The notes under the pieces were generated by a model. It saw nothing but the letters and a program-made list of their open reading frames with translations, was not told the DNA's origin and did not search any database. The position numbers and the translations under genes were made by a program. Shown here piece by piece: positions 55,561 to 64,000 of a stretch of 64,000 nt of DNA (positions within the stretch are counted from its first letter, which is position 1; the number at the start of each line of letters is the position of its first letter). This stretch comes from Sipunculus nudus (Eukaryota; Annelida; Sipuncula; Golfingiida; Sipunculidae), in the NCBI GenBank assembly GCA_026874595.1, contig CM049309.1, positions 28,895,033 through 28,959,032 of the forward strand, written 5' to 3'.

Positions 55561-56110
55561 GCCCAATGCATCAGAATCAAGGTAAGTTTGATGTATTGGC
55601 CTGATATTTTGAACTGTCTATGTGTCTTTGATGGCTTCCTCGTTCACAAGACAGATGTCGCCACCTACAATGACTTTTGCACAGTGTATGTGCCTGCTTA
55701 TTTCTACAGAGGAATTTGATATATCAGCCTGAAATTGGGCATATTTATACATATCGAATAGCTTTGTCGTACACATTACTGGTGGTGCCACCTAGAATAA
55801 TTTTTGCATAGTGTGTGTCCCTGCTTTTTTCTCAGGAGGGGTTTGATAAATCATTCTGAAAATGGGCATATGTATATATCTCTGATAGCTTCGTTGTATA
55901 CAAGACTGGTGGTGCCAGCTACAGTCATTTTTGTGTTGTGTGCAGCCATTCCAGAATTTCAGCAGTGATGTTTGTGTAGTTTCTTATTCAAAATGTTTAG
56001 TACATACATTGTTCATATACAAGAAAAGTAATGGTCCAGCATTGAAGCATTATACCTGGGCTATTTCCCAATGCACAGGTTCACATTAGGCCTGTAGGCC
56101 TTGTTTTTTT
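55561..56110 (-). mobile_element. Hel-1-like element 5' end and diverged monomers, minus strand
   Basis: Three diverged ~141-bp monomers with GGTGGTGCCACC-like palindromes and 'tgatatatcagcctgaaat' text, then a conserved 5' region with AATGGTCCAGCATTGAAGCA, ending GGTTCACATTAGGCCTGTAG, GCCTTG at about 56106. Confidence 0.75.
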
Positions 56111-56382
56111 TTTCATATCTGTTAAGTGCATCCCCAAGCTCACAAGGCATTTGTTAGAGTTTGCACTAGCACCTTGGTAGAGTAACAGTCTGTATATACA
56201 AGTATTACTGCAAGTGATGTAAGATGTATAATAAAATACAATAATTAAAAAATCTCCAGATGATTACGTATAATATCTATGTCAGTGTACCTTCATATTA
56301 CATGTGTTAACATTAATTCTTTTATGTCTGTTGAAATCTATGTGTAATCACTAATAAAAGTATGTACAACTGAAAATAAGTG
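56111..56382. other. No gene seen; probable LINE 3' untranslated region
   Basis: AT-rich sequence directly downstream (minus strand) of the LINE RT remnant. No clear poly-A tail identified. Confidence 0.4.
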
Positions 56383-57803
56383 TTATTTTGTTAGATTAGA
56401 GTGTCCTTTTAAAATTAAATTTATTAAGTCTCTTTTACTGTTTAAGTTGAGTCTTCCTGTGAAAGGTATGATGTTTTTCAGCATCTCCTGCATTTCAGCA
56501 CTGTATTTCGGACATTTTAGAAAATAATGTTTAGTATCTTCAGGTTGATTATATCGATGGTTATTTTTACAATATCCGTTTTCAGTAATGTGATGTAGAT
56601 ATAAATGATATTGTAGGTGGCTAAGTCCCATTCTTATTCTAGTATGATTTATTGCAGCTGATCCCTTGCCTGTGCTGTAATGTAATTTTCTTCTGTGGGA
56701 ATAATGAATGCTTTAATACATTTTTGAAGTGTCCCAATATGGGAAATTTTTTTGTATGATCCTCCAGTTGGTTCCAGAGTCTTATTGTTGCTGGTATGTA
56801 TGATTTGTTGTATGACTCTTTGTTTGTTTGTATTGGTGTTAAGTCGTCTTCTCTCTCGTTTGGATGTTGACTTTGCCACCCTTGTCTTGGTGGAAGGAGA
56901 TTTTGTAAATACTCTGGTGTTTCTCCACAAATGATTTTATGCGTGTAAAAGGCTGAAGTATTTTCTCCTCTTCTCAAGGGTCGGCCATCCTAACTCTTGA
57001 AGGAGAACCTCTGTATTTGTTCTGTTGAATGCTCTGGTGCAGGCAATAGCCACTCTTCTTTGGATTCCTTCTACCTGATCACTTTGTTCTTTGGTGCAGT
57101 TATTGTACAATATGCATGCATATTCAAGTTGTGGCCTCATGAAGACTGTGTAAATGTTTTCAACTGTATGGCAAGGGACCTCTCTGTTTAGCTTCAAGAT
57201 CAGACCAAGTTTTGTTCGCCTTGTTAATTGTATTGTCAATGCGTTCTGCCCAGTTCATCTTATCATTCAGATGTAGTCCCAGTGGTGGAAAGGTGTTTAC
57301 TTTTTCTAGTGGTATCTTAATGAGATATAGTGCTGGATAATGCCTAGGTCTACTTGATGATGCTACTACCATGTATTTCATTTTTGAAGAGTTGAAATTA
57401 AGCCATAAAGGAATTTTTTGCCCAATTTGAGAGCCTTTTTAGGTCTATTAAGTTGTTTGAAAGCACAGTTTACTTCTTCAGGTGTAAAACTTGTCATAAG
57501 GACAGCAACATCTGCATATAAGAATATTTCTGACTCCAGATTGTCACTTATATTATTGATGTAGATAAGGAACATCAGGGGACCAAGTATTGAACCTTGC
57601 GGTACACCTGCAATAGTTTTATGCCATTTGGACTTTTTTCCATCAAGGACTGGTGACCCTCATTCTACGGTTGTCCAAATAGTTGCATAGTAATTTGTGC
57701 AATGTCCCATTTATTCCTATTTCTTTAAGGTTAATTTTTAAGCCATCTTGAAAGATTCTATCGAAGGCTTTAGATTGGTCAAGGAACACTAAACAATTTT
57801 CTT
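56383..57803 (-). pseudogene. LINE (Jockey/CR1-like) RT remnant, part 2
   Basis: Minus strand, 5' to 3': VFLDQSKAFDRI (RT motif A, about 57755-57795); QGSILGPLMFLIYINNISDN (motif B region, about 57535-57605); FLYADVAVLM, where the second catalytic Asp of YADD is Val; a thumb region PPLGLHLNDKMNWAERI; then VFMRPQLEYACILYNNCTKE and LLQELGWPTLEKRRKYF. The C-terminal part has TIRLWNQL and a Cys/His motif CKNNHRYNQPEDTKHYFLKC, ending at 56383. Frames change at least four times. The upstream part of the same ORF lies at 60319-60535, beyond an inserted Hel-1. Confidence 0.88.
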
Positions 57804-60314
57804 TTTAGCGAACCTGTGAGCTTATGCGATGGTGCGTCATCGTCTGTCATGTGTCATCTGTATGTTAACCATAGCTATCGGCAGGAGCTAGCATTACCAA
57901 ATTTTTTGCAAATAATCAGTCATCTGAAAAACTCTATTGGATTTTGTTTATTTTTTTCCTAACTGCATTTTCTTAGATTTTATAGGGAAAAAGCTAAAAA
58001 ATCTTCTTCTCCGAAATTGTCCAGCCAAATTGTCCAATATTTCACAGAAATGATCCCTGGAACAATCTCTCTCAAGTTTTTTCGAATGGTTCCAGTTCGG
58101 AGATTTTTGGCCGAGTTACAGGAGGTTGAACTTCTAGTCATCTGTCCAAAAAAGCATACTTAAATTAAAATCTCAGAAACGGCTAGAGCTATAATCACCA
58201 AATTTTATACCAATGTTTGTCACATATGTCATATCTGAAATTGAGGTATTCGTGGCGCCACCTACATTGATGTGTTTTTTACAAGGAAAAATGTAATTTT
58301 AAACTCTTCTTGCTTAAACATTGATTTATGATGAAACTGTTAAGCTGCTTGGTTTAAACTGTATAAGAGAATAATTCTATGGTAGGGTTCTGCCAGTTAT
58401 ATAAGAATAGATTGGGAAAAACAGCATTATATTTAAAAAGCATTGTAGCCAATTTTGTAGCTCTCTGTTTGAAACAGATTTGACAACATGCTGAGTTTCA
58501 GCAGCCAAGTCAAGAGGTCACTCAGTACAACCAGATGGGGTCCAGACATCACCATGGCTCTGACGGGTGTCTAGACAATGTGTCTAGACGTCTTGACACA
58601 GCGTCTAGACTTCTAGACACGATGTCTAGATGCAGAATTCCCAGATTATTGGAACTTTATCTTTCAACTGTTTGAAAAAACTTGGTTTGCATTTTTAGCG
58701 AATCTGTGAGGTTATGCAATGGTGTGGCGTCGTCCGTCTTCTGTCGTGCGTCATAGCTATCTGAAAAAGAGCAGGAGCTAGCATCACCAATTTTTTTGCA
58801 AAAGAATTGTCATCTAAAAAATTACCGGATTTTTATCTTATGCAATGTTGCTGCATGGTCCATTGTACATCAGTGCGGTGAGCGTCGTCTCTAGTTAACC
58901 ATACCTATCTCAAAAATGGCAGGAGCTAGCATCACCAAATTTTTTGCAAATAATCAGTCATCAGTCATGATTTGTTTATTTTTTTTCTAACTGCATTTTC
59001 CTAGATTTTTGCACAGCGTCCATCTGTTCTTCTGCCTAGGGATAAAAACACTCTTATATCTGCATTGGTTGGACTTATCAACCTTTAATTTTGCATGTGT
59101 ATACATCTTGGAAAGCTTTCTTGATTTATGACAGGTGGGCCACCTCCATCACCTTAAAGCTGCAGACATCCAAGCTCATATCTCGGGAACCGTTTGACCC
59201 TTTGGGCCAAAATTTTGCATGTGTATAGATCTCCCATAGCTCTTTATCATTTGTAAAACTGGTGGCACCTGCAACCATTTTTGCACAGCATCCATCTGTT
59301 CATCTGCCTTGGGATAAAATCACTCATATCTCGGCAGTGGTTTGATTTATCCACCTGAAATTTTGCAGGTTTATACATCCTTGACAGCTTTCTTGATTTT
59401 ATGGCAGGTGGCACCACCTACATACAAATTTACGCTGCAGACATCCAAGCTCATATCTCTGGAACCATTTGACCGATTGGGCCAGAATTTTGCATGTGTT
59501 TAGATCTCACATAGCTCTTTATCATACACAAAACTGGTGGCGCCACCTGCAATCATTTTGCACAGAGTCAGTCTGTTTGTTTGCCGTGGGATAAAACCAC
59601 TCGTATCTTGGCAGTGGTTTGACATATCTGCCTAAAATTTTGCAAATTTATACATCTTTGATAGCTTTCTTGATTTTGTGGCAGGTGGCACCACCTACAT
59701 TTATGTATACGCTGCAAACATTCATGCTTATATCTCAGGACTGGTTTGACATATACCCCTAAATTTTGCATGTGTATAGATCTCACATAGCTCTTAATCA
59801 TACACAAAATTGGTGGCGCCACCTGCCACCATTTTTGCACAGCATCCATATGTTTGTCTGCCTTGGGCTAAAATCACTCATAACTCAGTAGTGGTTTCAC
59901 TTGTCTGTCTAAAATTTTGCATGTTTATACATCTTTGACAGCTTTCTGGATTTTGTGGTTGGTGGCGCAACCTACATACACATTTCAGTTGCAGACATAC
60001 AGGCTATTATGCAACACACCTCACTCTATTTCCCCTTGCCACTAAATCCATTCCACTAAAACCCGTCCCACTCTGATTTTGGCAGATACAAGAATGCACT
60101 TGTTGACTACCTGTATTCTAGTTTTTGTGTTGTGTGCACCCATGCTAGAATTTCAGCAGTTATGTTTGTTTAATTGTTCCTTGTTATCAGTGTTCAGTAC
60201 TTGCATGGTTCATATACATGTTACACATGTTCTTGAAAAGTAATGGTCCAGTATTGAAGCATTATACCTGGTGTAATCTCATTGCACAGGTTCGCATTAG
60301 GCCTGTAGGCCTTG
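57804..60314 (-). mobile_element. Hel-1 element, complete (~2.5 kb), inserted in the LINE
   Basis: 3' end on the left: TTTTTAGCGAACCTGTGAGC. 5' end on the right: GGTTCGCATTAGGCCTGTAG, GCCTTG. The inner GCGAACCTGTG/CACAGGTTCGC pair is perfectly inverse. Contents from the right: a 5' block (60120-60314), about eight monomers with GGTGGCGCCACC (59000-60120), a second nested or duplicated 3'-like end at 58696, the GTCTAGAC cluster (58565-58632) and the conserved 3' body. The LINE reading is continuous if this interval is skipped. Confidence 0.85.
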
Positions 60315-60534
60315 TTTATTATCTAAAATTTTATATATATTATCCACAATGTAAGTCACCTGGTTTATTGTTGAATCTTTCTTCTTGTAACCCTAGTTCC
60401 GCCATGTGAGGTAGCCTTTGGTTTCAATGTTGAGTTCCTATACAGTTTATCAAATATTATTCTTTCTAATACTTTCCCAACAGTCGATAACAAGGATACT
60501 GGGAGGTAATTCTTTTAGTTTGTCTGTCTCTTTT
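60315..60534 (-). pseudogene. LINE RT remnant, part 1 (upstream of insertion)
   Basis: Minus strand reads YLPVSLLSTVGKVLERIIFD, KLYRNS..., the usual LINE RT motif 1-2 region (PISLLSxxGKVxERI), then DNIYKILDNK. The last codons abut the Hel-1 insertion; the other part resumes with ENCLVFLDQSKAFD at 57803. Bounded on the other side by a Hel-2 3' end at 60535. Confidence 0.85.
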
Positions 60535-61611
60535 TTAGCTCAGCTGACTGAAAGTCATCTGAGCTATACCTATCCCTCGTTGTCCGTCGGTCTGTCTAGC
60601 TGTCTGTCTGTCTATCGGTTAACCAGGCACAAATGGTTACCACTGGACCTGGAATTTTCTAAGTTGACATCCAGGGAGGTCCATGAAAAATCTCCTTGGA
60701 AACCTAAATTAGGTCTCTGTTACCCATATTCTTCGAGCTATGAGGCTCCCAAGTTAAAGTACCCCCTCCCCAAATTAATGGAAAATTTGATACAAACGCT
60801 GAAGTATCTTAACAACTAATGCATTGATCCTCATGATTTTTTTGCATGGATATTGATCATGGAATGTTTCATAAGTTTCTGCAGTCTGGTGGCGCCACCT
60901 GTATTCTTTCAATTTTTACAAATTTATTTCTCTATTTTTGAGACCTCTTAAGATGCAGTCATTTGTTAACAGGGCACAAATGGTAACAAATGGACCTAGA
61001 ATCTTTTCTCTTGACATGCAGGGAGGCCCATGAAAAGTCTCCCTAGAAACCTAAAATGAGGTCTCTGTTACCCATAACATCTGAGCTATGTGGGGCTCCG
61101 AATAACCCCCAGAAAAATGGAAAATTTAATACAAAAGCTCGAGTATCTGAACAACTAATGCATTGATCCTCATGATTCTTTGCACGGATATTGATCATGG
61201 AGTGTTTCATCAGTTTCTGCAGACTGGTGGCACCACCTTCATTTTTTTATTTTATACAATCTTTTTTCTCTATTTTTGAGTCGTTAAAAGACGTGGTCCT
61301 TTGGTAACAGGGCACTGATGGTAATGACTTGACCTAGAACCTTCTATCTGAACATGCAGGGAGGGCCGTGAAATGTTTTCTTGGAAACCTAAAATTAGGT
61401 CTTTGTTACCCAAAACCTCTGACCTATGGGGCTTCAAAGTAACCCCCCCCCCCAGAATAATGGAAAATTTGATACAAAAGCTCAAGTAATTAAACAACTA
61501 ATGCATTGATCTACATGATTCTTTGCATGGATATTGATCATGGAGTGTTTCATCAGTTTCTGCAGACCGGTGGCACCACCTGTATTTTTTTTTTTTTTTT
61601 TTACGATTTTT
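60535..61611 (-). mobile_element. Hel-2 element with three 337-bp units, minus strand
   Basis: 3' end on the left: TTTTTAGCTCAGCTGACTGA and a hairpin with TCATCTGAGCTATA. Three units with GCAGnCTGGTGGCGCCACC-like anchors near 60885, 61225 and 61565 (spacing about 340). A poly-T run lies at 61587-61603. Confidence 0.78.
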
Positions 61612-63215
61612 AGCTCATCTGAGCTATAATTGTGGTCCTTTGTCCATTGTCCGTCCGTCCGTTAACAGGGCACGTTTTGAAACCATTGGACCTACCATTC
61701 CAAAATTTTGCATACTGTTAGATGTCTTGAAATCTCTTACCATACCGAAAATTGGGTCACTAGGACTTTGTTTCTTCGAGATATTAAGGAAAAACCTCTG
61801 TTTTCCATAAAAAGCCATTGTTACACTTCAAGGCTGCCTTATTTTAAAACCACTGATCTGTTATTGATCTTATTTAGTATTCATATTCTTTCATAAATTT
61901 TCTATGAACATACAAAAAATTAGGTCAGTATTGCTTATTGTTTTGAAGTTATGGGCCTAATATAATGCAATTTTTAAAAAAATCAGAAATATATTTACCC
62001 ACTTAACAAGTGTAGCTTTTATTCAAGTTTTCATACAACATGTCAAGTGTTGTTTACATCTAGTTCACCTAGTAGTACAGCCTCCACTTGTGTTATGCAA
62101 CCTACCCAAGGCAGCTTGCCTTGGCTGAGCTTGGCCACTACTAGCAGGCTTCCCCTCTGCCCTGCACCCCCTCCCCCAGATGGTGCATTAACTAGATGAA
62201 TGTTATAATTTTTTGTCTTTTATTCATTTTTATCCTTGGCTATGCTACATTTTAGATTTTGTATTGTACCACCAGGGTTATAATGTTTAAAGTGCACATT
62301 TAATTGTGTCCACAAAGTGGTGTATTGCTATGGAAGTGTGGATATTCATCAGATAAGTAATTCCTTACTTCAGAAGAGTAAAAACTTCACCAGGTGTGAA
62401 ATTGACTTTAATTCCAGTAATAAATCATAGCTGAGATAGTAATTAACATGTGATATTTTTTGTCCCTCATTCAACCAACAGTGTATATACTTTAATTGAA
62501 AAGATGATTTTATTTTATCAAATTTACTGAATCTTTTATTTTATTTCGGTGAATAAAATTAAGCATGTACTGAAAACTCTAATGTGCAACACTTTTCAAT
62601 AGTGTTTCAAGGGATAATCTTGAGAGGCCATGTTGTGGCATTATTTTCCTTTAAATTCAGTTTAAACATTTGTGATTTAAAAATAATAAAATATATGTGT
62701 ATGCATAATATGACCCAATATGAGCTACACTCTGGATATATAATGATTGCAACTTAGAATTCTGATATTTTAACTTATATTTTCAGATTTTTTTATTACA
62801 AATTTATAAAACTGGTAAAAAAATAAATGAATCAGATAAAAACTATTAATGGAAAAAGTGGATATGCTAAAAAAAATAGGCTTATATATAAACTTAAATG
62901 CATTATTCCCTTGAAAGTGAAATAAAGGTATGAGTCCATTCTGTCTACTTGCCTGTCCATCTGTAAATTTTTCATATGCATCACAGTATCTCAAAACTTT
63001 TACTGTTTTACTTCATAACAGTCTTGTCAAAGTATACGATTTGCAATCATATATTTAGAACTTTAATATAACCAAGTAGGAGGGCCCCTTTCCTCTTAGC
63101 TTCTCATATGCTTACTAATATGAAAATCATAACAGTAGAATATTTTGCATATTTTGCATTTGCAAAAATTTCAAACTTCAGCTGAGCGCCGAGTACGGAG
63201 CCCCGTTGGGGACAT
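61612..63215 (-). mobile_element. Hel-2 element (long form), minus strand
   Basis: 3' end on the left (TTTTTAGCTCATCTGAGC, then CCGTCCGTCCG). The body aligns in inverse with 9320-10411 and 17052-18170 plus 20175-20340. The 5' end on the right has CAGCTGAGCGCCGAG and a different palindrome (CCCCGTTGGGG) in place of GACCCATGGGTC. Confidence 0.78.
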
Positions 63216-63223
63216 GAGTAAAA

Positions 63224-63390
63224 AAATATTTATCTCATGCGCACGACTTATTATTTCGTGCGCACAACTTACTAGTTCGTGCGCGCGACTTATCATTTTG
63301 TGCACACGACTTATTATTTCGTGCGCACAACTTATTATTTTGTGCGCACGACTTATTATTTTGTGCGCACAACTTATTACACACGAGTCT
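63224..63390. repeat. 21-bp minisatellite
   Basis: About seven to eight copies of GTGCGCACGACTTATTATTTC with few changes. Because 21 is a multiple of three, every frame stays open, giving a seven-residue repeat of the type CARLIIS on the plus strand. Probably not a real protein. Confidence 0.9.
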
Positions 63391-63499
63391 ATAAGTGGTG
63401 GAAACCAGGTATTATGTGAATTTTGTCCGTCAGTGCACAGGCGCATATGGAACAATACTATATACATCCAGTGCCCGGGGGAATTCCTGTCACTATTTA

Positions 63500-63565
<66 letters not shown>

Positions 63566-64000
63566 CAAAGTCAAAATACACAGCAAAATTATCTTGATGT
63601 ACATCGCAGGTTTGTTTAACTATATATTGCTAAGATAATAATTATTGTCCAGGAGTTCTATAGTAAATAGCTGACACGTCAGCATGTTTCTTGTTTCAAG
63701 GCCAGCCACACTTACAGTAGCTGGTCATTCAATTACCAGCATTAAGATCGAAGGCCACAACCGACCGTCTCTTATGAGCATAACGGTATGCTGTAAAAGA
63801 CAGACAGACATCTTTTTATATGACCATGCATGTGAGGTCATGGAGACATAAATACGACAATGGAGGTAGCTCAGGAGAAAAGTGTATATAATTTTAATCA
63901 GATCATGAGATGTTGTTATGATATTGATATCAAACATTGTAGAATGATACATTTTGTATCGATGGTGTAAATCAAGGTCTCATAAAAATTCAGGGCCAGA
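63391..64000. other. (TA)n and unassigned right edge
   Basis: (TA)n at 63505-63561. The rest of the right edge shows no recognised gene or repeat. Confidence 0.5.

Noticed and set aside
63145-63619. Plus- and minus-strand ORFs of 136-150 codons
   Set aside because: They run through the 21-bp minisatellite and (TA)n; length multiples of three keep the frames open.
1-64000. tRNA, rRNA or other structural RNA genes
   Set aside because: No cloverleaf with A/B box or rRNA-like block was seen by eye; a covariance-model scan was not possible.

Overview
The window looks like a piece of a bivalve-mollusc (at least lophotrochozoan) nuclear genome. It is AT-rich, has almost no host coding sequence, and is packed with nested transposable elements. 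The dominant repeats are short non-autonomous elements with internal tandem arrays, terminal hairpins, subterminal inverted repeats and (ACGG)n tracts. This is the plan of Helentron-associated interspersed elements, the group that includes the bivalve 'pearl' elements. The taxonomic guess is inference from repeat style; nothing here fixes the species.

Host gene: two small exons on the minus strand fit one gene. A 32-codon ATG exon (45812-45907) ends in a phase-0 GT donor. A 23-codon phase-0 exon (16667-16735) encodes a membrane helix typical of NIPA-like (NIPAL2/3) magnesium-transporter-like proteins. The intron between them is about 29 kb and nearly all of it is repeats. A CpG-rich, non-repetitive stretch (about 45908-46480) upstream of the first exon is the likely promoter. 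Later exons would lie off the left end.

Layout: 0-5.3 kb, a non-LTR retrotransposon ORF1 remnant with a 2A peptide, helentron-like pieces and a LINE RT tail. 5.3-15.9 kb, helentron-like elements nested inside one another. 16.7 kb, NIPA-like exon. 17-21.6 kb, a helentron-like element split by a 2.0-kb TIR transposon with a TA duplication. 21.9-23.4 kb, another helentron-like family. 23.5-29.1 kb, a dead MULE whose long inverted ends are made of microsatellites and which is invaded by an apparently intact Penelope-like element (700-aa RT plus GIY-YIG protein, with a hammerhead ribozyme in its 3' region). 29-46 kb, more helentron-like elements (one with an exact 280-bp higher-order repeat), fold-back repeats and quiet AT-rich intron. 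47-50 and 55-60 kb, minus-strand helentron-like copies. 50.1-55.0 kb, a young LTR retrotransposon with identical 132-bp LTRs whose RT core is deleted. 56.4-60.5 kb, a decayed LINE split by a 2.5-kb helentron-like insertion. 60.5-63.2 kb, minus-strand helentron-like copies. 63.2-63.6 kb, a 21-bp minisatellite and (TA)n.

The most interesting structure is the shared design of at least four element families, which I call Hel-1 to Hel-4 here. Each has a 5' palindrome or hairpin, then a 10-13-bp subterminal motif that recurs inverted at the 3' end. The interiors are built from monomers carrying the palindrome GGTGGCGCCACC. Several insertions can be proved inside this window because an uninserted relative of the target is also present. 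I see no Rep/helicase protein, so all are non-autonomous here. All names and boundaries were assigned by eye.
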